A stretch of 64,000 nt of DNA, taken from contig NZ_CP152002.1 of assembly GCF_038595055.1 (NCBI RefSeq), positions 5,066,501 to 5,130,500 on the forward strand, written 5' to 3'. The notes under the pieces were generated by a model. It made no database searches. It was not told the DNA's origin and worked only from the letters and a program-made list of their open reading frames with translations. Positions 25,761-33,638 of the stretch are shown here, one piece after another. Numbering within the stretch: position 1 is the stretch's first letter; every line of letters starts with the position of its first letter. The translations under genes were made by a program, and so were the position numbers. The stretch is from Paenibacillus sp. FSL R7-0345 (GTDB lineage: Bacteria; Bacillota; Bacilli; Paenibacillales; Paenibacillaceae).

Positions 25761-26184
25761 TAGTTGGATTTTCGGCACTTAATTCCATCATTTCTCAACT
25801 TTTATAATCATTAGTTGGAAAAACAGCACTTAGTTTAGGCTAAAAACCCCTTTTGGAGCAATAATGGTATAATTAAGTAGCATTTTTCCACCTAGATTCC
25901 TTGAACCGGTAGTTAGCCATGTATTAGATGTCATTTTTCCACTTAGTTTGGTTAGCCGCCGCTTATAGGGGCATTTCCGCACCGTGATAATCAACATAGA
26001 TGTATTCTGTACAACTAAATCGGCTATTTTCTGCCCGAGCCGGCACTTAGATGTATTCTGTACACTTAAATCTCCCGAAAAAGTCCAATTTACGCGATCC
26101 GGCCCATTTTAGGTGCACAGAATACACTTATAGAGCGCAAGCATACGACGACGCGGGAATTTAGTTGTACAAACTACAGTTAAG
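25761..26184. repeat. Array of at least eight roughly 25-nt intergenic repeats with two core types
   Basis: Units at about 25761, 25811, 25872, 25922, 25996, 26046, 26107 and 26160. Each has ends of the type TTAGnTG and CAnCTAA flanking a core of about 9-11 nt. Four cores are of the GGAAAAA type (for example TTGGAAAAACAGCACTTAG at 25814) and four of the TACAGAATACA type (reverse of GATGTATTCTGTACA at 25999). Orientation changes along the array. The same family occurs at 36805-36994. Nothing else is visible in the 950-bp gap 25474-26424 except the simple-sequence stretch at its right end. Confidence 0.7.
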
Positions 26185-26296
26185 CTACGTTGGCCAGTCC
26201 TCCTCACAACAGTTAGAGCCAGCCTAACCACGTACTATGGACCTTTCCGCTTACCTTGATTACAAAACCAGCAAAAGTTACATTTAGCCGCGGCCC

Positions 26297-26424
26297 CATT
26301 ATTCCACTACTCCACGGCTTCACTATTCACTATTCCACTACTCCACTACGCCGCAACTCCACTACATTGCGACCTCACACTTCACCATTCCACAACGCCG
26401 CGACTCCATTACTTCACTATTCTC
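26297..26424. repeat. Degenerate low-complexity stretch (TTCCACTAC-like units)
   Basis: About 130 bp rich in short units such as TTCCACTAC, CTCCACTAC and TTCACTATTC, immediately after the reductase stop codon (26425). No coding sense recognised on either strand. Confidence 0.5.
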
Positions 26425-27642
26425 TTACTCCACCAGCGCAGCAATCCCGCCAACAACCGCCTCCAGATTGCCGCCCGCCACATCCAGTCCCTCCAGGCTC
26501 ACGCCATGTTCCACCGCTGCTTTATACAGCAGCGACGCTGCCGCGCTGTCCCAGGCGAGTGCCCCGGCCAGCCGGTTGTCCTTGACGTAAATCCGCGTGT
26601 ACACGCCATTTACATCACCCGCCAACGACAAGTCACACTGCCGTTCATCCGTGTTCCCGATCGAGAACAGCGAGCTGCCAAAAGCGTTAAACAGCGTCAG
26701 CGGAACCGGCCGGCGGTAATCCGCCGGGTCTGCTGCAGCCATGTTCATACCGGCTACTTTGCCCTGTTCGATCGCTCCGCCCCACAGTCCCTCAACCAAG
26801 CCATCCAGCTCGGCAATGTCGCCGGCGGCATAGATATGGGGAGCACTCGTCTCCAGATGACGGTTGACCAGCACGCCTGAGCGGATCTGTATCCCTGTCT
26901 CCCGCACAAGCTCCGTATTCGGCACGATGCCGATGGAGTACACGACGTGTTCGCAAGGAATTTCCGTTCCATCGTCCAGCGTTACGCCGGAGACTGCTAC
27001 ATCTCCGTTAACCGCAGTGACTCCGGCATGAAGCTTAACCTCCACACCAGCCTGCGCCAGAATCTGGCGCAGCCGCTCCGACGAAGCTTCATCCAGCTGC
27101 CGGGCCATCAGGCGCGGGGCGGCCTCGACAACCGTCACCGGATAACCGGCCTCATGCAGCGCCCAGGCTGTCTCCAGCCCCTGTACCCCGCCGCCGATGA
27201 CAACGGTGCGCCGCCCGGCGGTCAGCTCTGCTTTTAAACGGTCAGCATCACCCAGATCCCGGATCGTGTGGACATTATGCAGTCCGGCACCGCCTACAGC
27301 CAGCGCCCGGTTCCGGGCCCCCATGCAGAGCAGCAGCTTATGATACGTTACCCGCCGGCCGTCCGCCGTCTCTACCTCCTGCGCCTCCGGATGGATCGAA
27401 GCAATCCGGCTGGCAGTGTGCAAAGTGATCCGGTTATCGCGGTACCACTTTTCTTTCTTGATCAGCACCTTGTCGCTGTGCAGGTCGCTGAACAAGCCCT
27501 TGGTCAGCTTGATCCGGTTATAGGGCAGGTGGCTCTCCTCACCAAAAATCGTAATCTCCGACTCCGCATCCTGATCGCGGATCGCCTTCGCGGCATGAAC
27601 CGCCGCTACACCGCTGCCCACAATAACATAATGTTTGTTCAT
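26425..27642 (-). CDS. FAD-dependent NAD(P)H oxidoreductase (rubredoxin/flavorubredoxin reductase type)
   Basis: 405-residue pyridine nucleotide-disulfide fold enzyme. The FAD-binding GSGVAAVHAAKAI lies at the N-terminus, the NAD-binding VVIGGGVQGLETAWALHEAG near residues 146-165, and the second FAD motif IYAAGDIAEL near 276. It resembles NorW/rubredoxin reductases and the N-terminal half of NirB, without the iron-sulfur parts. It lies 14 bp downstream of the flavodiiron gene on the same strand, so it probably reduces rubredoxin or the flavodiiron protein with NADH. Confidence 0.85.
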   Translation of the reverse strand: MNKHYVIVGSGVAAVHAAKAIRDQDAESEITIFGEESHLPYNRIKLTKGLFSDLHSDKVLIKKEKWYRDNRITLHTASRIASIHPEAQEVETADGRRVTYHKLLLCMGARNRALAVGGAGLHNVHTIRDLGDADRLKAELTAGRRTVVIGGGVQGLETAWALHEAGYPVTVVEAAPRLMARQLDEASSERLRQILAQAGVEVKLHAGVTAVNGDVAVSGVTLDDGTEIPCEHVVYSIGIVPNTELVRETGIQIRSGVLVNRHLETSAPHIYAAGDIAELDGLVEGLWGGAIEQGKVAGMNMAAADPADYRRPVPLTLFNAFGSSLFSIGNTDERQCDLSLAGDVNGVYTRIYVKDNRLAGALAWDSAAASLLYKAAVEHGVSLEGLDVAGGNLEAVVGGIAALVE

Positions 27643-27656
27643 CCCGGTCGGCCCCC

Positions 27657-28895
27657 TTAGATTGCGCTTAGCAGCAGGTCAGAGACAAATTCGGCGGCGT
27701 TCTTGATCTTCTGAGTCTTCTCGGCCTCTTTCGGGGAGAAGCGGACGCGGATCGGGAACTCCACATGCGTCATGCCGGTGGACTTGATTACGTCAGAAGT
27801 GCTTTGTACGGTCATATTGGTGCCGTTCAGGTAATCCTGGATGACCTCAATCGCTTCACCACTCCAGCCGTAAGAGCCAAAGGCCGCTGCCAGCTTGCCT
27901 TCCAGATTCATAAGCTGCAGCTCCTTGAGCAGCGGCTCCAGATTGCCGATCATATCGGCGTAACGGGTCGAGCTGCCGATGAAGACAGCGTCCGCCGCGT
28001 CGATGCTGTCCAGCATAACGGCCATATCGCTTTTATCCGCATCCCATACGGTTGCTTCGATCCCGTTCTCCTGCAGCGTAGCCTGCAGAATGCCGGCCAT
28101 TTTCTTCGTATTATTCTTAATGGTGGTGTATACAATGGCCGCTTTCTTGCCCTGCGTCGTTTCCCGGCTCAGCTCGGCATACAGATCAATATATTTGCGG
28201 ATGTTCTCGCGGATCAGAAACCCGTGCGAAGGGGCAATCATGTCAATCTCCAGATCCTTGACCGCCTCCATCAGCGTTCTTACATATCTTCTGTGCGGGT
28301 GGATAATGGCGCTATAGTACCCTATGAAATCCTCTGTAATGTCAAAACCGGCTTCATCGCTGAACAGCTTCTCCACAGCAACATGGGTACTGAAAATGTC
28401 ACACGGGTACAATATTTTATCTTCTATACAATAAGTGATCATGGTTTCAGCGGTATGCAGGTAAGGGGTCTCCTTGAACAGCAGCGTTTTGCCGCCGATA
28501 TCCAGCGTATCCCCGTCCCGAACCACCAGGTACTTACGGCTGTACAGCTTGTACATTTCCTGAATCTCCGGCACCGCAATCTCTGTGCATACAATAGTAG
28601 CGTTAGTTGCCCGCATTGCCAGCGCCGCAAGGCCGCCCGAGTGATCAGGCTCTGTATGGTTAATTACGATGTACGCAATATCCAGCGGATCAATCAGCTC
28701 TGCCATCCGGTCCGCATATTCACGGCCAAACTCCATATCCACGGTATCGATAACCGTCGGCTTGCCGGTTTTCAGCAAATAGGAATTGTAAGTCGTCCCC
28801 TTCGCCAGAATCAGCCGGTGGAACGGCACCTCGCGGTTATCGATTTTTCCTACCCAATACGTATCCTTGGCAATCTTTATATCAGCAATGTTCAT
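27657..28895 (-). CDS. Flavodiiron protein (A-type flavoprotein, FprA family)
   Basis: 412-residue cytoplasmic enzyme that reduces nitric oxide to N2O and/or oxygen to water. The N-terminal metallo-beta-lactamase domain carries the diiron ligands in HTEPDHSGG (about residue 80), YLHTAETM, YPCDIFSTH and APSHGF. The C-terminal flavodoxin domain (from about residue 250) starts AAIVYTTIKNNTKKMA and binds FMN. ATG 28895 follows GGAGGG; the longer frame to 28943 has no ribosome site. First gene of a pair with the reductase; rubredoxin and an Fnr-like regulator lie 1 kb further on. Confidence 0.93.
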   Translation of the reverse strand: MNIADIKIAKDTYWVGKIDNREVPFHRLILAKGTTYNSYLLKTGKPTVIDTVDMEFGREYADRMAELIDPLDIAYIVINHTEPDHSGGLAALAMRATNATIVCTEIAVPEIQEMYKLYSRKYLVVRDGDTLDIGGKTLLFKETPYLHTAETMITYCIEDKILYPCDIFSTHVAVEKLFSDEAGFDITEDFIGYYSAIIHPHRRYVRTLMEAVKDLEIDMIAPSHGFLIRENIRKYIDLYAELSRETTQGKKAAIVYTTIKNNTKKMAGILQATLQENGIEATVWDADKSDMAVMLDSIDAADAVFIGSSTRYADMIGNLEPLLKELQLMNLEGKLAAAFGSYGWSGEAIEVIQDYLNGTNMTVQSTSDVIKSTGMTHVEFPIRVRFSPKEAEKTQKIKNAAEFVSDLLLSAI

Positions 28896-28936
28896 CTCTC
28901 TTCGCCCTCCAATTTGATCTTGTTTCTCTATCAGCA

Positions 28937-28984
28937 CCCTCATTCTATAACGGGCACCGGGGTCAAAAGGAGGATTCTAATCAA
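28937..28984 (-). promoter_or_regulatory. Candidate FNR-dependent promoter of the flavodiiron gene
   Basis: On the minus strand TTGAT-TAGA-ATCCT (28971-28984) matches 8 of 10 bases of the FNR box TTGAT-N4-ATCAA. A -10-like TATAGA lies at 28944-28949. The box centre falls about 41 bp before the expected start point, the classical position for FNR activation. An Fnr-type regulator with the matching recognition helix is encoded nearby. Confidence 0.45.
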
Positions 28985-29217
28985 ATTTTGAAAAGTTAAA
29001 AAAAGCGGGGATTACAATTTTGAATATACACTTTTTGCGGGCAGTCGGTGTGTCTGAGGTCACGTTAGACGGGGGAAAGAATACATTTAAAATTTTCCTG
29101 AAAATCTATCTTTTCTATTTGGATAAAGCGGAGTATACTGATTGAGGAAAATTGGTCCTGCGCGTTCCTGCACACTGAAATTCCCTATCTACTCTATAAA
29201 AAAGGAAGCGTGTTAAG

Positions 29218-30108
29218 TTGAACAAGTATAAGGCCAATCTTCTGGTGTTGCTCATTACCCTTGGATGGGGATCTTCCTATCTGTTTATGAAAATGGGCCT
29301 GGATTCCATGGAAGAATTCAATCTGCTTGCCCTGCGCTTTGGGATCGCTTTTCTGGTGACCGGACTGGTATTCTGGAGGCGCCTGCGCAAGATTGATAAA
29401 ACTACGATCGGGTATGGTGCAATGCTTGGAGCCATTTTGCTCTGGGTGTGCGTCTCCATTTTGTTTGGCCTCAAAACGACCACCACCTCTAACGCCGGCT
29501 TTCTCGTCGGGCTTACCGTTGTTTTTGTACCTATATTAAGTGTCGTTCTCTTCCGTAAAAAGCTTGCGCTGAGCCACATCGTCGGTGCACTGATCGCAAT
29601 TACCGGCATCGGGATGCTGACCTTAAATAACAAGCTGCAGATGCACCCGGGCGATATTCTCTGCATTTCCAGCGGACTCAGTAATGCATTGTTTATCCTG
29701 ATCTCCGGCGCAGCAGTCAAAAAAACGGATTCCATAAACGTTGGTATTGTGTCCTTAGGCTTCACCGCGGTGTTCGCCCTGATCTTCTCCTTTATCTTCG
29801 AGTCTCCGGTTCTTCCCGGAACCTTCAGCGGATGGACCTCGATACTGGCGCTCAGCCTGGTCTGCAGTGCCTTCTGCTTTATCGCCCAGGCGGTGTCCCT
29901 GAAATATATCGCACCTGTACAGCTGGGACTTATGTATGCGCTGGAGCCGATTTTTGCCGCGGTAATCGCGTTTATGTTTGCCGGTGAGCGTCTGACTATG
30001 CAGGGATATATCGGGGCAATGCTGGTGGTAGGCGGAATTCTGGTGTCCCAGTGGCTGGAGCAGCGGAAAAAGCTTCCTGCCGGCGGAGCGCAGCCTGTTT
30101 CGCACTAA
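29218..30108 (+). CDS. EamA-family (DMT) transporter
   Basis: 296-residue protein with ten helices in two EamA repeats (ITLGWGSSYLFMKMGLDSMEEFNLLALRF near the start; VQLGLMYALEPIFAAVIAFMFAGERLT near residue 240). Drug/metabolite exporter of unknown substrate. The start is TTG 29218 with AAGGAAG upstream. It ends before a strong shared terminator. Confidence 0.87.
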   Translation: MNKYKANLLVLLITLGWGSSYLFMKMGLDSMEEFNLLALRFGIAFLVTGLVFWRRLRKIDKTTIGYGAMLGAILLWVCVSILFGLKTTTTSNAGFLVGLTVVFVPILSVVLFRKKLALSHIVGALIAITGIGMLTLNNKLQMHPGDILCISSGLSNALFILISGAAVKKTDSINVGIVSLGFTAVFALIFSFIFESPVLPGTFSGWTSILALSLVCSAFCFIAQAVSLKYIAPVQLGLMYALEPIFAAVIAFMFAGERLTMQGYIGAMLVVGGILVSQWLEQRKKLPAGGAQPVSH

Positions 30109-30130
30109 CCATTTTCATTAAAAGCATGCA

Positions 30131-30183
30131 AAGGGGCATACCCAGGCAGCCAATTCATGGCTTACGGGTATGCCCCTTTTTTT
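30131..30183. terminator. Bidirectional terminator between eamA and the anti-sigma gene
   Basis: Perfect 11-bp stem GGGGCATACCC/GGGTATGCCCC with a T-run on the plus side and an AAG-rich flank on the other; serves the convergent genes ending at 30108 and 30185. Confidence 0.88.
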
Positions 30184-30184
30184 G

Positions 30185-31321
30185 TTATTTTGCCGCAGGA
30201 AGCTCGATCTTCTGCTCCAGTCCCTTAATGAACTGCTTCTCCTTCACAGTCTCCGCAAAATCATCCTCTATTATATAAGGCTTTAACAGCAGATAAGAGG
30301 TGGTTCCGGAAGTTGTTGCATATCTCGCATCGAAGCTGAGTGCGTTGGCAGCATACTGCCCGTCCCCGTTCAGGGCCGGAAGCTGGCGTCCCTGATCGTC
30401 ATAAACGGCAAGCCGGATCTTGTTCAGCCGTTGTTCTTCCTTCTCTGTTAGTGTATCTGCGTTGAACAAGGCTATGGAATATTGTACACGGGTCGTCAAA
30501 GGAGTACTCTGCAGTTCCGCCACTGTAACAGACAGCTCGTCATTAGCGGACAGAGCCTCAGGCTGCACATTGATGATGTCTTCGGTTGTTTTTTTGAAGG
30601 GAATATCCAGCTTGAATTCGTGGTCGATACCTTCCAGAGCAAGAATGGCTTCAGCCGTAAAGGTATCAGGGACGGTACTGCTGCCGGATGTTTCAAACAC
30701 CTCTTCAAAGATCAGCATATCCGGATGGGCTTCACCGGCGCCTGTATAATAACCGCCCTGCAGGATAGAGCCGGGGTCACCCTGCTGTTTGCCGTCTACC
30801 GTGAGCGTCAGATTGCTAATGGCATCGCTGAGCTTCACCTTCTTTTTACCGGTATCAAACTCGCCGTTCTTCAGATTTGGAGCCTCTACCTTCAGCAGAA
30901 AAGCTGCCCGGCTGCCATCAAAGACGGTTTCGGTAACCTCAAGCTTCACATCCTGATATGACACTTCACTATTCACGCTGGAGGCCAGCCCGAGGCCGCC
31001 GGCGTTCCGCAGGCCAATGTCTCCTTCAATCGAGCTGAACAGGCTTCCGATGAGCGGTATGCTTTTGATCGAATCCGCCATAGCCGGGGATACGAAGCCG
31101 GAAGCGAACAGGCCTGCTCCCAGAACAAAAGCTGCTGCTGTAGCAGAACTCAACCGGCGGAGCTTCGACTGCGGTTTCCTTCTGCGTCCGGCCGGCTGCT
31201 CCGGCAGTGAAGCATAAGTCTCATCAAGACGGGCACGGACAAGCGGAGAGATGGGCATACCTGCAGCTGCATTTCCCTCCTTCAATCCTTTGAATTCCTG
31301 ATCCAGGTTAAACTTATCCAT
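30185..31321 (-). CDS. Membrane anti-sigma factor, DUF4179 family
   Basis: 378-residue protein. A cytoplasmic N-terminal part (residues 1-55) is followed by one membrane helix (about 58-80, TAAAFVLGAGLFASGFVSPAMA) and an extracellular DUF4179/DUF5643-like beta domain. Such proteins hold an ECF sigma factor at the membrane until a cell-envelope signal releases it. Its start overlaps the sigma gene by 8 bp, so the pair is translationally coupled. Confidence 0.85.
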   Translation of the reverse strand: MDKFNLDQEFKGLKEGNAAAGMPISPLVRARLDETYASLPEQPAGRRRKPQSKLRRLSSATAAAFVLGAGLFASGFVSPAMADSIKSIPLIGSLFSSIEGDIGLRNAGGLGLASSVNSEVSYQDVKLEVTETVFDGSRAAFLLKVEAPNLKNGEFDTGKKKVKLSDAISNLTLTVDGKQQGDPGSILQGGYYTGAGEAHPDMLIFEEVFETSGSSTVPDTFTAEAILALEGIDHEFKLDIPFKKTTEDIINVQPEALSANDELSVTVAELQSTPLTTRVQYSIALFNADTLTEKEEQRLNKIRLAVYDDQGRQLPALNGDGQYAANALSFDARYATTSGTTSYLLLKPYIIEDDFAETVKEKQFIKGLEQKIELPAAK

Positions 31322-31847
31322 AATTTATCGTCCCCTCTTGGTTAATTGTAAAAACCTTCAGCAATGCTTCTCTCGCTCTCGCAAGCCGCATTTTTACCGC
31401 GCTCTCTGAAATCTCAAGCACACTGGCGATCTGCCGCAGCGGCAGGTCTTCAAAATAATGCAGGATGACCACAATCCTCATCTTCTCTTCCAGGCGTTCC
31501 ACAGCCTCTCTCAGATCAACCTTGTCATATTCATTGGAAGGAGAGGCCGACTCCGGGACCTCTGCGTAGATAACAGTTTGGGAACGGCGCGACAAGATGG
31601 AGTTGCATTCGTTCATCAGAATCCGGAACATCCAGGTTTTGATGAACTGGGGCTCACGCAGGGAATGTATTGATTTGTAAGCCTTCAAAATCGTTTCCTG
31701 CAGCGCATCCGCTACATCCTCTTCCTTGCCCAGCATTGATTTGCCCATATAATACAAGGAATTCTCCAGCTGTTTAACCAGGCTGATAAAAGCTTTACGG
31801 TCGCCCGCTTTGGCCTGAACCGTAAGATTGGCTAAATCCAATGTCAT
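31314..31847 (-). CDS. ECF-type RNA polymerase sigma factor
   Basis: 177-residue sigma-70 factor with only regions 2 and 4. Region 2 includes DVADALQETILKAYKSIHSLREPQFIKTWMFRILMNECNSI; region 4 includes LPLRQIASVLEISESAVKMRLARAREAL. Most like the SigW/SigV/YlaC groups. Cognate anti-sigma follows directly. A probable autoregulated promoter lies 35-62 bp upstream. Confidence 0.93.
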   Translation of the reverse strand: MTLDLANLTVQAKAGDRKAFISLVKQLENSLYYMGKSMLGKEEDVADALQETILKAYKSIHSLREPQFIKTWMFRILMNECNSILSRRSQTVIYAEVPESASPSNEYDKVDLREAVERLEEKMRIVVILHYFEDLPLRQIASVLEISESAVKMRLARAREALLKVFTINQEGTINYG

Positions 31848-31881
31848 ACACTCCTTTCTTCTTGTTGGTGTTTATACTAGT

Positions 31882-31908
31882 TAGACCGGCACGAGGGTCA
31901 TATGGTCA
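31882..31908 (-). promoter_or_regulatory. Probable autoregulated ECF promoter
   Basis: On the minus strand TGACC (31904-31908) and CGGTCTA (31882-31888) are separated by 15 bp, close to the TGACC/TGAAC-N15-16-CGTC pattern used by ECF sigma factors. It lies 35 bp before the sigma gene start. Confidence 0.5.
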
Positions 31909-31959
31909 CAAATAAATAAAAATCATGTGCATAATCGCACGCCTGGCTGTTGTTCCGTC

Positions 31960-33459
31960 CTATGACTGCCATTTAAATGTCACCGCCGAACGTGCTTGTA
32001 AAGTAAAGGAAAATGTACGCTCCGCCCACTCCACGCTGAACGTCCGGTCCTCATCCCCCGGATTAAGGGCGATCAGGACAATGGAACCGTCCGGATTGCG
32101 GTAGGCGACATTTTCGATCCCGCCGGCCTGCGGCGAGCCGATGCGGACCGCTCCGGGATCAGTGAAACGGCTGGCATGTCCCAGGGCATAATATTCTACA
32201 TTCCGTGAATAGCCAGACTGCCATTGACCGTCTACGGTTACAACGCCTCGGCAATTTGAGCAGCCTCCGTTCGTTGGTCCGCCTTCAGCATCAAGCGCCA
32301 GGTTCCACAGCAGCACGCTCTTTGCCCAGTTGCGCGGCCCGCCAATGATCAGCTTCGACATCAGCCAGGTCAGGTTGTCGCCAAAATCCTCACTCCATGC
32401 GCCTCCGCTGCACTCCGTTACATAGATCTCTTTTTCGGGATGGGCTTCGTGCACCTTACTCATCACTTCCGGTGAGCCCGCATAACAATGATAGGCTGTT
32501 CCGTCGGTGTAGGCGTTCGCTTTTGCATCACCCAGTACGGTTTGCGTATAGCTCCCGGCGATGTCCCAGTTATGATCGAACGCCACAATTTTGGACGTAA
32601 TGCCTTGCCTCTGCAACTCCGGTCCCAGATAATTCCCGATAAAAAGTGCCTGCTCTTCCGCACCCATGCTCATACTCGGATAGTCCGCTGTCGTGAATTC
32701 CGGCTCGTTCTGCACCGTCAGCGCATAGATCGGGATACCGAGTGCCTTATATTCCTGAATGTAGCGTGCCAGATACTGCGCATAAGCAGCATACACACGC
32801 GGCTCGGCATAGTTTAAATACCACCCGTTATGAATCTGCTCCCCGTATTTCATCCAGGGCGGAGCCGTCCAGGGTGTCCCCATTACCTTCACCGTTTCGT
32901 TCGTATCCACGATACGCTGCAGCAGCCCCGTCACATCCTTGTCTTTGGCAGTGGAGAACCGCTCTAGCCCGTAATCCTCTCCGGATTCCGTGTCATCATA
33001 GGTATAACTAGCCGGATTACCGTCTGCATCGACCGAGAAGTCGGAAGCGCCGACGGAGTGGCGGATAAAGCTCAGGCGTATCCCTTCGGGCGAGAACAAA
33101 TCCTTCACCAGTGCATTGCGCTGATCATTAGACATCCGTTGATTGATTAAAAAAGCGGAGGAGCCGGTAACGGAAGCGCCGAAGCCGTCCATTGTCTGAT
33201 ATTCCTGATCCGGATTCACCTTAATCACGGGCAACCCGGACTGTGCCGTCTCACCCTCCGTGTCTGCCGAGTCCCGGAACAAGAACGGCTCCTGCGGAGC
33301 AAGCAGACTGGACTGATCTCCCGTTGTCACCCAGGCATTCACTTCTGACGGAGACGGCCGGGTCTGTTCCTGCTTGTAATTGTACAGTATCACTGCGGTC
33401 AAGGCCGTTAGTGCAGCGGCGGCTGCAGCCACCGCTAATAACAGTTTGCGTCTGAGCAT
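31960..33459 (-). CDS. Exported GH30 beta-glycosidase (glucosylceramidase/endo-1,6-beta-glucanase type)
   Basis: 499-residue enzyme with an N-terminal signal anchor (residues 5-25). The GH30 fold begins near DGFGASVTGSSAFLIN. The general acid is the Glu in TVQNEPEF (about residue 250) and the nucleophile is the Glu in YVTECSGG (about residue 348), as usual for clan A retaining enzymes. The final beta-sandwich ends SVEWAERTFSFTLQARSAVTFKW. Likely acts on beta-1,6- or beta-1,3-linked glucans outside the cell. Preceded by the terminator of the GH3 gene. Confidence 0.85.
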   Translation of the reverse strand: MLRRKLLLAVAAAAAALTALTAVILYNYKQEQTRPSPSEVNAWVTTGDQSSLLAPQEPFLFRDSADTEGETAQSGLPVIKVNPDQEYQTMDGFGASVTGSSAFLINQRMSNDQRNALVKDLFSPEGIRLSFIRHSVGASDFSVDADGNPASYTYDDTESGEDYGLERFSTAKDKDVTGLLQRIVDTNETVKVMGTPWTAPPWMKYGEQIHNGWYLNYAEPRVYAAYAQYLARYIQEYKALGIPIYALTVQNEPEFTTADYPSMSMGAEEQALFIGNYLGPELQRQGITSKIVAFDHNWDIAGSYTQTVLGDAKANAYTDGTAYHCYAGSPEVMSKVHEAHPEKEIYVTECSGGAWSEDFGDNLTWLMSKLIIGGPRNWAKSVLLWNLALDAEGGPTNGGCSNCRGVVTVDGQWQSGYSRNVEYYALGHASRFTDPGAVRIGSPQAGGIENVAYRNPDGSIVLIALNPGDEDRTFSVEWAERTFSFTLQARSAVTFKWQS

Positions 33460-33481
33460 ATCAGGACCTCCTTAATATGAT

Positions 33482-33504
33482 AAAAAAAAGAAGCCGGAGG
33501 CTTC
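33482..33504 (-). terminator. Terminator of the GH3 gene
   Basis: Stem GAAGCC/GGCTTC with a 3-nt loop and eight T on the minus strand, between the GH3 and GH30 genes, so these are separate transcripts. Confidence 0.8.
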
Positions 33505-33638
33505 ACCCCCGGCCCGATCCATGAATCTGCATTATTATCCGTTACACAGCTGTGCTACCCGTCACACACTTGGCCAGCTATGCTTTTTCCTGCCCGGAAA
33601 TTTCTGCTTCATCGTTCGATCTTTTTATTGAAATGAAT

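Noticed and set aside
25761..26184. CRISPR array
   Set aside because: Units are about 25 nt but unequally spaced, change orientation, and have no constant repeat with unique spacers; no cas genes nearby.
27765..28991. 408-codon plus-strand frame opposite the flavodiiron gene
   Set aside because: Antisense shadow; the minus-strand frame carries all diiron and flavodoxin motifs.
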